Positions 50,901 to 61,800 of a stretch of 64,000 bases of DNA are shown here, piece by piece (position 1 is the first letter of the stretch; the number at the start of each line of letters is the position of its first letter). The notes below the pieces were generated by a model. That model searched no databases. It worked only from the letters and a program-made list of their open reading frames with translations, and was not told the origin of the DNA. The stretch covers positions 434,001 through 498,000 of the forward strand of contig JAQGEQ010000023.1 of NCBI GenBank assembly GCA_034620365.1, read 5' to 3'. The stretch comes from Pegea sp. RAD2-039 (Eukaryota > Chordata > Thaliacea > Salpida > Salpidae). The translations under genes were made by a program, and so were the position numbers.

Positions 50901-53320
50901 TTCAGTAGTTTATAAATGAAAATTAAAAAACCATTATGAGTTTACATTTCGTTTTCTTTAATGTTTTAAAGCTTGAATTATCACTTAATGGAAATACATA
51001 AATGAAAGATTATGAACAATTTTTTCTATAATTTACCAATAAATAACAGTTAAGCTGGATAAATTTTGGATTTATTGAGACATCATCCTAATATAAAGAT
51101 ACTAAGATACTCAGATAAAACCGTTTTAATGAGATCTCATTACAATTGTAATATATCACACTAATGCCATTTTGTGAAAACTTTTGAACGCATGGAAAAA
51201 AATACAAATATTTTCGAATTATATAAATCTTCAAAATATTTCATGAACTATTGAGAATCAAAAATGTTATTTCTTACAGAGTTACCTGAATTTAAAAATG
51301 AATTTGAAAAGTAAAATTTCTTTTAATTGTGAGTCATTTTCTATCGACAAAATTATGAATGAAGAAAACTTTGCAAAGCAATGAATAGAGGAAGTACAAT
51401 TATCATTTCTTCATATTTAGTCTAAAATATACTTGATAATTTGCCACTTAATTCTGCATATGTTTCCGATTGTACCCTATACCGGTTATGCTATTATATA
51501 AACGATATAAGAAGTAGATTGGTCAATCAGATGATAAGGTATCAATTTTTCTCAGTCTTATAAAAATCCCGGTACGGCATTGTTGGAAAAATCTTAGAAA
51601 TAAAGAATATCTTCTTCATCATTTTGACTCAAACTTATTCGATGTCTATGTATATATTATTCACTGGTAGGTTAATATTTCAAACTATTTTAAAGTAAAT
51701 AGGTTAAAACACAAAGTACTTCAAAAAGTTTTTAGCTTTTATCTTTATTTTGATATAAAATTTTCTTTTGTTGTTTTTAAATCTTTTTCTTTTCATTAAA
51801 CAGCTAACCATTTGTAGTTCGAAATATTGACTTACTTTGTTCAATCTATTTTATAGAATTTGCTAAATTTTTATTATTTTTGTAATGACAAAAACAAAAT
51901 ACTATTATAAAACTTTATAAGTTACAAAATAAACCGAAAAAAAATGTTTTATAAACGACAAATATCCATCTTTTCAAAATCAATGAAATAAAAACAAAAT
52001 AATGTTAATTAAAAGCTAAAAGTAAACAATGATTTGAAACTGAAAAGAAAAAGGCGAACTTAACGATAAAAAGTGAAAGTTTTATGATATAGAGGAGTTT
52101 TTATATTGCAAAAATGTATATAATATATTGAATTATATTTATTTTTATAACATAGTTTTTATTACTAGTGATTCTAATTCTGTTGAACTTTTTGTAAATT
52201 TTGCAAAAAATTAACTTTACCCGACTTTTATTCGGATAAAATAAATCTATTTGATAAAATATTTTAATGAAATGAACTTTATCTCCCCTTAATTATATTC
52301 GAAGATATCTATTTCGTCGAATAACTTTTTATTAAAAATTCTACAAAGTTCGTTTATGAAACATTTTTCAACATCATTTATTAGTAAATTTCTATCTTTC
52401 AAATATTTCTAGTTTTTTAATGCTTAATCTCTATAAGCAATGAATTGTAATATTTCAAGAATTCTTCTATAGTCAATCACAAGGGGTTAAGTCTTTCATG
52501 CGTAGCTTTAACTAACAGAAAAAGCTTCTCACCACACCTATAAGCTATGGATCTATTAATAATAATGACAGATAAAAACGAAAAAAAACTGTTACATTTG
52601 AAATTACCTCAATTGTTACAAAGCATTGTCTTATTAAAACTTCAAAGAAAAACTTCTTTTATTAATTTTATTTATGCAGTTTACCTATATGCTTTTAATA
52701 GAAAAAATTAGATTAAAATTTTTTGGTAGAATTAACTTAGAATTTATTTAATTTTAAAAAAGTATAATAAAGCAATAATTTCCATCAATTTCTTAAATAT
52801 TGTTACTTTTACTAACATATTAGTTATTGTTTAAACTAAAGCTTATTAATATGCCTTTAAAACTGAAAAATAATTGTTTAAAATGTTTAAAAATTTTCAA
52901 AACTGTACTAATAATTAACAGATAATTAATTTCAGTTTATTAACTAACTAAATTTTATAGTATATTTATCTTTACATCACAAATTGAAAAGGTTATTTTT
53001 GGTTTTTACTTAATCATTTTAACTTTAATAAGCTAATAACTAAATCATAAGAAGCTAAATTGGCTTACAAATTCCAAAGATATGAGATAAACAATTCTTT
53101 TATTTATCTTTTAGCAGCAATATCTACAGCCTAACCACAAGGGCCTTTTGGTTTTTAAATCCAATTTAATTATTCTCCAAAGTTAAAAACTTAATAATAT
53201 TGCCTGTTCGAATCTGGCCTCTGTCTTTTCTCCTTTTCTATATCCTTGCCGGTTAAGTCTTACACCTTCTTAACAGAACAAAGCCTCTCTCCATTACTTC
53301 GGGCAAATCTTTTTTCTTCT
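47970..53320. other. Gene-poor interval THG1L to secreted precursor A
   Basis: About 5.3 kb, mostly extremely AT-rich with no gene supported. At about 51480-51680 lies a less AT-rich patch with CTTATAAAAATC and an ATG-led segment ending in a GTAGGT donor; see findings. From about 53150 base composition rises into the promoter of precursor A. Confidence 0.45.
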
Positions 53321-53328
53321 GTTTTCTC

Positions 53329-53353
53329 CACGTCATAAGGTTGATTATAAAAG
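53329..53353 (+). promoter_or_regulatory. CRE half-site and TATA box of secreted precursor A
   Basis: CACGTCATAAGG (53329-53340, CRE-like CGTCA) is followed by TATAAAAG at 53346-53353, the clearest TATA box in the window, 82 nt before the ATG. Pyrimidine-AG tracts at 53384-53393 and 53402-53415 follow, so a 5'UTR intron or leader addition is not excluded. Confidence 0.55.
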
Positions 53354-53434
53354 AAAATACTTTTATCAAGGGCGATGTCTTTTTGTATTTCTAGTTTTCG
53401 GGTTCATTTCTTCAGGCAGAGGAAAAGTTAAAAG

Positions 53435-54033
53435 ATGCTTGCTCATAACAATATTCGTTTGATGATTGTTGCTATGGTTACTCTTTTCTGTCTTGAAATG
53501 ATTTGTGAAGGCAAAAGTTTACACCACGCCAGGTAAGAAACCATCGTTTTTTTTTTTGCATTTAATTTTTTTTATAATTTTTTTTACTCAGAAATAAACG
53601 TTCTCGCGGAAACGGAAATGCAAATCAAGTTCTTCTCAACTACCAGCTTGAATCTCTTGGATCAGGAGCCACTGATGCACGATTAGTTGGTTCTCATGGA
53701 AACGCAGATTCTATTTCAAAGGTGATAAGTGAGATACACGGAGAAGGAGCTACTAAAAGTGTCTTACCTGGTGAAGGAGCAGCTGATCTTACTGATTCTA
53801 AAATCGATGCTGGAAAAAGCTCTCTAGCCACATTTAAACTTGACTCACCAAACAACAGTTATGAAACTTCTATTACTTTCGGCTTTCCAATCAAAACTAA
53901 AGCTTACCTAACTGAGCTTCAAAAGCGATTGATTTATAGAAAGACTGTTGAACTTTGTCGAATGATTCGTCACAAGCTTAGTAGAAGTATGAACCTTCAA
54001 ATTGAATGTGATTTCCCGGGAAAACACTTTTAA
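53435..54033 (+). CDS. Small secreted precursor A, unknown family
   Basis: Two exons (53435-53532, 53592-54033) encode 179 residues. Residues 1-26 form a signal peptide (hydrophobic core LMIVAMVTLFCLEMIC), cleavage being likely before KSLHHA. The intron splits an Arg codon after its second base, and the next residues are NKR, a dibasic site for furin-type convertases, leaving a product that starts SRGNGN. The middle is Gly/Ala/Ser/Asp-rich and probably flexible. The C-terminal 40 residues look helical and basic (YLTELQKRLIYRKTVELC, RMIRHKLSRS) and carry the only two cysteines outside the signal peptide, separated by 16 residues. I recognise no family. Structure and layout parallel the gene 4.1 kb downstream. 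A secreted hormone, cytokine-like factor, antimicrobial or structural protein are all possible. Confidence 0.8.
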
Positions 54034-54122
54034 AATTTATTGACGTTGTTGGTTATTAAGATTCTAATTTTTCGCACTCACTCACAAAAAAAATACAAAT
54101 TAAAACTTACTTAGAATCGTAC

Positions 54123-54128
54123 AATAAA
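54123..54128 (+). terminator. Poly(A) signal of precursor A
   Basis: AATAAA, 90 nt after the TAA at 54033. Confidence 0.6.
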
Positions 54129-54139
54129 GCCATTATAAT

Positions 54140-57100
54140 TAAAATGTGAGCATTTTGTTTGCTTCAATAATTTTATGCTACAAAATGTTGCTTTAGCTTT
54201 ATTGCCGTCTTGATAATAATCGTATTAAAATTATTTGGTTGTTGGCTAAACTTATGTTTTGTACAAAAGCTTTTATGTAATTTTTTGATGAACAGCCAAA
54301 TTAAAAGTTCAATTTTATTTATTTTTCTTATTTTCATGTTTATTTATTTTGTACTGTCTTATACTAGACTTATAAATTTGTTTCATAAACTCTGTTTTAT
54401 CAACATCTCTTTTGCTTGCCGCTATAATTTTTCCCCTAAAATAGCTTTCGTTATTTTTATTTTTAAATAAACTTTACAGTTGTACTTGATTGTACTTTTA
54501 GTTGTAAATTATTATTTTAAGTTCAAAAAGGTTTGCAGTTAAGTTCAGTTTAGTTTTTTAGTTAAGAAATTGAAAATATAAATTTAGTTTAAGACTTAAT
54601 GAACTTTTACAAAAGTAACTTTAATTGTTAAGTAAATGTTTGCTGTAAGAAAAGTTTAAAGTTTCTTTATGCTTTCTATTTATATAGACACGATTCTTAA
54701 ATAAACAAGTTCCTTTTATTATTTAAACAAGTTTGATTTTGATCACGTTTAAGTTAAAACAATTTTATTAGTTAAATGTTATATTAAAAAATCAAATTAT
54801 AAACACAAAAATATTTTGATCTATATAAGTAGTTTGAAACGAAACAATCAATTAGTTAAATAAATAAAATATATAAACAAACTGCAATAATAACTATAAA
54901 TTAAGTACCTAAGAAAAATTTAAAAACTACTTTTTAAAAAGAAAATAGTCAAAAGCTTTCATAAAATTTGTATATTTATAAAGTGTTTACATTAACATTA
55001 AAGCTAATTTTATTAAAATATATATTCATATTAAATTATTTGCAATTTCAACTCTATTTTAGGTTTATTTACAGAAAATTAACTTCTGAAATATTTTTGA
55101 TAAAACTGTTTGAATAAATAGTAAATAAATAACTAAATAAGAATTATAAATCTTCTTTCAAAGCAAGCGCAGGTTTTTACATGTCGCCTATGTAAATCAG
55201 TTTTATGTAAATAGAAATTGTGTTTGTTTATAAATCAAAAACTTGAGTATTCACATCGACTTGCTGTAACATTTACATTCAATATTTACTTTAATTATCT
55301 CATTTCATTTTAGAAATAATTAATCACTTTATAAAGTAAAAAAAAATATTTTCTAAATTCACCTCATTGATAAGCCAACCATCTTGACAAGATGAAAGAT
55401 TAAAAACATATTTTATATCAAAAACTTTATATTTACATCGGGATCGTGTCATATTTAGTATTTTTAAGTACTGTACTGTAATCGCTTGATTACTTTTAAT
55501 ACAGTTATAAAGTATTAACTTTTTTTGGTAATTTATTTAATTACGTTGCATAAATACTTAAACTAAACAAGCAGTTAATAAAGTTAGATATATATTTTTC
55601 ACTTAATAGTACATATATTTGTAAAAATGAACTAAATTGATAATATTTCAATATTCTTGATGATTGTACAAAGAAATTTGCCTTCTAAATATTAATTTAA
55701 CTATGTTATAATACTGAATTTTAATTTCTGTTTTACAACTATTTTAAAGGTTTGCATTTATCTAAAAGTTATCTTATTGAAGACTTTAGCTTAATTAAAA
55801 TAGCGATTAGAGTTATTGATAGCTTAGCTGGTAGTAGTAATGGGTACTAACTTCATGAATGAAAGTTTGAATTTTCAAAATCACCACAAATATTTATTGA
55901 AATAAGATATCATTAGTAACAATTTACAAATTGATTTAAGTTTAGCAAAATACTTGGTAATTTTATTTTTTAATTTATTAAGAGCGTTACATAAGCCTGT
56001 CTTGAGACTTCCTGTTATGATACTTTTCTCATTGGTAAACGATCTGATTTACATTTAACATCGTATCATAATCATATTACTAAACATTAACAAAAATAAA
56101 GCTTCTAGGTATTATGAAACGCGCTATTTTAAAAACAAGTTTTCAGCAACTTGAAACACTAAACATAAAGTTTGTTTATAATACCCAAAACCCTTGCTTT
56201 CAAGTTTATTTGAAAAAATTTTAAAAACTTTAAATAGTTTTGCTGATTAACTAATTATGCAGATACTTATTTGGTTAGCTTATAAGGCTTTTGCAATTAT
56301 TTTAAATGTATTCGTCTAAAAATATGAGAGAAACTTTAAGTTGTTGTATTAGCTCAAATCCTAAGTAGAACAAAACGAATTAAATATAAAACCACTCGAG
56401 GTGGTTTAGCATCTTGAATTGTAAATCTCTTCGACCAACACACCAGGCCAATACTGTTTACTTTTCATTTTATTTTATTATATATTTTAAATGTGCAAAT
56501 AATTAAATAAACTGTTTTTTTTTCTTGGAAACTTTTGAAAGAAATATCTTATTAAACAATTTTCTTAAAGTTTATTTAAATAAATTGAATTTAAAAATCA
56601 CCAACTAAATGTATTTATTTAGTTTAAAGATTATCAGTCCTATAAAAATTAAAATTGAAATAGTTTTAACACAAATTGATAAACTATTAAACAAATTCAA
56701 CACAACTTGTTAAAGCAAAAAGAAGTAGGTGACATTTTCTTCAAATTAGTATAAAATCAAAGTTTATATTTTTCAAAACAATCAATTTTAAGATTATTAG
56801 AGAGAAATTTTTTCCTAAAAAGATAAAAAAGTATTCAAACAGTTTAGATATGATGTATGCTAAAAAAATAAATTATATAGTAATATTTGTCTGTCATTTA
56901 TTGTTAAAAGTAATTTCTTTTAGTTTTTACTTACTACAAAAAATATTAGCCAATGAAAAAACTTAATTTATTTGTGAATAAAATAATATATTTTAAAATA
57001 AGTTTAAAAAACTTTTTTGAAATTACAAATACTTTATACTTCTAATATGAAATTGAACAGAATATAACATCAACATAGATAATTTTAGTTATATAACATC

Positions 57101-58060
57101 CATATATTTGTAAAATGCAAGCATGTAATCAGACATTTAATGTCAGGTAAAAATTTACCTATCTCAACCACATATCCAAATTATTTTTGTTGCAGAATAA
57201 TACTTAGTTCTTATCTTCCAGGATTTTAAATGATCGCTTGAAGGAAACGATCATTACTTCATTTCCGATTACGGATAATAGTTTTCTGATTTTAACCAAT
57301 TTGAGATCTTTATCAAACTAATTATTAGTTTTTCAGAACCATTTTAGTCTTCATTATATAAAGAGTTAATTGTAATGATGTAATCTAGAAATTACATTTG
57401 AAAAATTAACTGTTAATCAGTTTTTATCAGTTTCTTGAGTCTAATTTACTTACTACTAAAATGACAGTAAAAACATCTCGATTTAAACCATATAAATCTT
57501 TTGTGATAAACAATATCAAAAACTAAAGACAATAAGATTACAAAGCAAACATTATAAGCCGTCTCAAGGAACAATCAGAGATATTATAAAGCAAAATTCT
57601 TGATAAACGCATTAAAGGATGTTATCAAATAAAACATGTACGTAACATTGGTTCTGAACGAAATTAAATTCTCATTTAAACGATTAGTAATTTCTGAATT
57701 GAAGCTTTTAGTGTCACAACATTTTGGTTGTAGATCTCTTTATGATTTAGAACTAAATTACCATATAGTTAATCTATCTGACGTATTTCAGAGTGTAATC
57801 AGTGTTTTTTTAACAAGTCTTAAAAAGAATAATATAAAGCAGTAATAGATGTAAATGTAATTAAAAAAACAAAAAAGAGTTAAACCTTAAATCAGATTTA
57901 ACACTTAATACCATTTTAACGTGATTTTATTAAAGCAAGGATTTTAGCAACAAGGGTTTCATGTGTTTGATATGATTGAGAGAAATTAAATTTTTTCACA
58001 AACTGCAACAACAACAACCTCTAGTGATATATCTGAAGGCTTTTTTCACTCGAAAGTATC
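54140..58060. other. Gene-free interval between precursors A and B
   Basis: About 3.9 kb of AT-rich DNA. It holds two small hairpins: AAACCAC-TCGAG-GTGGTTT near 56390-56410, and AATGATCG/CGATCATT at 57229-57255, the latter about 0.9 kb upstream of precursor B. Open frames here have only AT-driven composition. Confidence 0.45.
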
Positions 58061-58063
58061 GGA

Positions 58064-58071
58064 TATAAAAT
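58064..58071 (+). promoter_or_regulatory. TATA box of secreted precursor B
   Basis: TATAAAAT 84 nt before the ATG at 58155, almost the same spacing as in precursor A (82 nt). Confidence 0.5.
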
Positions 58072-58154
58072 GAGATGAATCGCCTCAAAATGCACTAAGT
58101 GAAGAAATAGCCCAAAATTTCTTAAAGTGTTTCAAGCCTTTTATAACAACGATA

Positions 58155-58652
58155 ATGAGTATTCAATATTCGATCTTCATCATCTTCTTCATCTCTATGA
58201 TCATTTGCAGTACAAATGGAAAGAGTCTTTCCAGGTAAGACAAACGTTGCTTCAAAGTTTTGTTTATTTATTTAATCAATTTTCTGATCAGACGTAAACG
58301 AACTCCCGAAGCTGAATTAGATAGAGTAAGACGACATCAGATGAATCAATACGTTCGGATTTTGATCAGAAAAGAGGAAGAAGCTAAACCTGAAATCATA
58401 ACAGACCCAAACTTTTCCGAAGTTGGTAATCGAATGGAACCTGGTCCAAGACCAAGACATATACCCGGCTTAGTCCCTACCTTAGTATACGGGGAGCCAG
58501 TTCCTTTTGGCTTGGCTGGCTTCAATGATAGAGCTGCAATTGAAGAAAAATTAATTAGATTTTGTATTCGGTTAAAAGCAAAACTGAGAAGAGTGGCTGG
58601 TAATGTAGAGGTTACTTGTTCTACTTATGCTTTATCAAAAGGTCCCGCTTAG
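58155..58652 (+). CDS. Small secreted precursor B, probable paralogue of precursor A
   Basis: Two exons (58155-58234, 58292-58652) encode 146 residues. The signal peptide (YSIFIIFFISMIIC) ends before KSLSRRKR. The intron lies at the same place and phase as in precursor A, splitting an Arg codon, and the downstream exon begins with a Lys-Arg convertase site; the product would start TPEAELD. The middle differs from A: a charged helix-prone stretch (VRILIRKEEEAKPE), then a proline-rich segment (GPRPRHIPGLVP). The C-terminal region resembles A: IEEKLIRFCIRLKAKLRR followed by a second cysteine 17 residues after the first, again the only two cysteines beyond the signal peptide. Sequence identity outside these features is low, so the paralogy rests on architecture. 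No known family recognised. Poly(A) signal 58890-58895. Confidence 0.8.
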
Positions 58653-58889
58653 CAAGGACTTTTGGTTTAATTCTAAATATAAATATTTAAGTGAAACGCA
58701 TCTGAATTTAAAATGCAAGTTGTCGCCATAAAAAGTTGTTTGTACTTTCTTATTGTTTGGCTTTTAGGTGCAGTTATTTTTTTAATTTAATCTAATTGAA
58801 TAAGTTATATATGACTGAAACTGTTTATTATTTATCCTTTTTAACTGCTTCATTTTTGGCACTATTGCTACTGTTGCATTTCGTAAAAA

Positions 58890-58895
58890 AATAAA
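58890..58895 (+). terminator. Poly(A) signal of precursor B
   Basis: AATAAA, about 240 nt after the TAG at 58652. Confidence 0.5.
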
Positions 58896-58899
58896 ACTA

Positions 58900-61800
58900 T
58901 AAAAAAACTGAAATTATATTTGGTGTTTTATTTTTAATAGAAACCATTTGACAAATTAAAACTTTATAAAACCCAGCATGGATACACCATCATTAAACTA
59001 TGCTTGTGTTAAGGTGTCTCATTAGATATCACAAATGGATTTGAAAAAGTGAAAACCTATCAACTTAGTTGTAAAACATTTGATAAGTTTTTTAAATGGT
59101 GTGTGCTGATTATCAAATGTAAACTGCTTCAAATGTTTTATTGTGATTTAAGTTTTGAATTTACTTTATTTTTCTTTATAGCAAGCTTTTAAAAGTTTTT
59201 AACTAATCGCAATTAAATATAAGAATCAGTTTTTGTTAGCAGCTTGAATTACCTTAGACAAAGTGTTATGTATTTGATGCAAAGAAACACAAGAGTAACT
59301 TTAATAATTTTGGACTTAATATATTATAAGCATAAGCTTGAAAGCATATCTTATGGCCATTAAAACCCTGGTATCAAAGTATCTTAATGATAATCAAGTT
59401 TTCTTCTAACAGATTGGTGTTTATTGAAATACTGACATGAGATTTTATCAAAAAGATCTTAGCAAATATACTTTTTAGATCAGATAAACGTTGATGTCGC
59501 TAATGATATTGCCATTAGGATGTCAATCAAAAGGTCATTTCAACGATAATATCAAAATTATGTTTCTTATTATAGTTGCAATTCAAAAAACACACCTTTA
59601 AAAAATCCTAGGTTGTTTTTACAATATTTTTTTATTATTGATTTCTAATATTACTGAATTTTGAAGCTTGATGAAAAGTTTACAATCTTTGATAATAACT
59701 GTCCAAGTTCATTACTTGATTTTAACTTGCAAATTGATAAAAACTTACCAAATAAAAGTAATTTTCTTTTCTATATGATGAACTTACACAGTTACTTCTT
59801 CTTTAATCAGGAATTTTTATTTGATTTATAACTGATAATAAATATAATTTATAAAAGTATTTTTTAATTCAACTCCAACAAACACTTTAGTTAAAACCTC
59901 CAACCCAAAAATGAAATCTTCAAAGAACTTTCAGATTACAAAAGAGACTTCAAAAATTTGATAAAATCTACTTAAAGATCAGCCTAAGATTTGAAAATAG
60001 ATCTAAAAATAGGTTGCTGAAGTCACTAGTAATCAGAGAATTTAGTTGCTACATCAGATTTCATGTACATCAAATAAATGTTTGCTGTTTTTCGATTACT
60101 TTTGTTCACATAAGCTCGAGTACAAAATCTACGTTGACCATGTAACTTGACGCACGTCTTAATCGATTGAGAAATTATTATTTTCCGTTGATAACTTTGA
60201 TTGCGTCACTAAACGTAGTTATGAGCTAAATTGTTGGTTAGTTTCAAAAAGTTTTAATGATTTTTACACTTGGTTATTCGTCAAAAACAGTTTTATTGCT
60301 TTAAACCAAATGTCTTTTAATACATGCTAAAAATGAAATACAGATTATTTAAAAAATATAAAAAGTGTTTCAGGATAATCAATTTTGAGGTTTAGTAAAT
60401 CTATTATATCTTCACAAAATAAAATCAAGTTTAGTTTACAAAACTTTAAATACTTTCTTAAGACTTTAAATAATATTGATTAAGTAGCAACAGTTCAAAG
60501 ATTACTTTTCTTGTGTTAGATTGGTAAACATATTTTTTATTTATCTGAATGATTTAAAGCGATTTATGGTTACACTAAAAAGTTTCATCATTATTGTTCA
60601 GATTTCAAGTCTTTTAAAATAAATTAGAAGAATGATATAAGTTGTGAAAACTAAAATTATTATGGTTTTACTCAAAAACTTTTTTTATACTAATATTTTC
60701 TATCAAAGTTGATACCTGAATCTTTTTAGGCAACAATTATATAAGAAAAACACCCTAAGCTAATAAAAAACAATTTTTGCAAAGTTTAACAATTGCAATA
60801 AATGCAGCAAAATCTATTTTATAATAAATTTGATTTTATAAAGATGTTATTGTGTACTACAACTAATGAATAGTACTGTTGTAGTTTTAAACATTTCTGT
60901 AAAATTTGCCTGATAAACTCTTATATCTAATACACAACAAAGCCAGCAGATATTATCTGCCGAAGAAGACTTGTAATTTCACTAATTTGTTCATAAACAG
61001 ATAAATTTTGGTCAGAATATTACTTTCAATACTTTAAGTTAATTAAACTTAAGTTATATAATTTCTTAAGTAGAGTTAACAATTTAATTTTAATTATTAT
61101 TCATTTTAAATAATGTTTCAATTAATAGTAAAACTTGTATTAATTACTGGAAATGTGCTATCTCAATTTAAAACATTTTGTCTTACAGAAAAATCGTTAA
61201 CTTTAAAACTGTTTACGATTGTTTTTATTGTTAAAACATTTTTTATTCTTAAGTCATATTTCTGTTAACTCATTAAGTTTAACACCTAAATGAACTGTAA
61301 GTAGTAAAATACATTTTAAATCTAAATTTGTATTTTTTCATGGAAAAAATTATATAAGAAGCTTAACTAGAATAATGCAAAATTTAATTACAGTTTCTTA
61401 ACAGGTCTAGAAGTTATGAAAAATAAAACTTATTAAAAACGTTTGTACAACGTGACTGAAAAGTTGATTGGCTAAACCAAAATGATATCAAGTTCTAAAA
61501 ATAAGTTTTAAGGTATTTTTAAAAGGTAATTTTTATTGGAAATCAGGATTAAAATTACGGTTTGCTTTTTTAAATAACTTACATTTATAGGGGGTAAACC
61601 ATGTGACGCCAAGTAATGTAAAATAATTACTTTGTTGCAGAACCAAGATGATTTAATCACTATGTATTATCTATTTACGTAAAATGTAAATTGTAAGTAT
61701 ATGAAATTACTCACATCTTGTTTATAATCGATAGAATTAAGAAAATTCCAAAATAACATAACAAAATTAAATCATATTCTTTGAAAAGATGTACTTACAA

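Noticed and set aside
53215-53240. GTTCGAATC in the precursor A upstream region, like a tRNA T-loop/B-box
   Set aside because: No A-box, anticodon arm or acceptor stem can be drawn at the right distance on either strand, and the T-stem has a mismatch.
57636-57845. 69-codon plus-strand frame upstream of precursor B
   Set aside because: No signal peptide, no dibasic site or cysteine pair, and composition of random AT-rich DNA.
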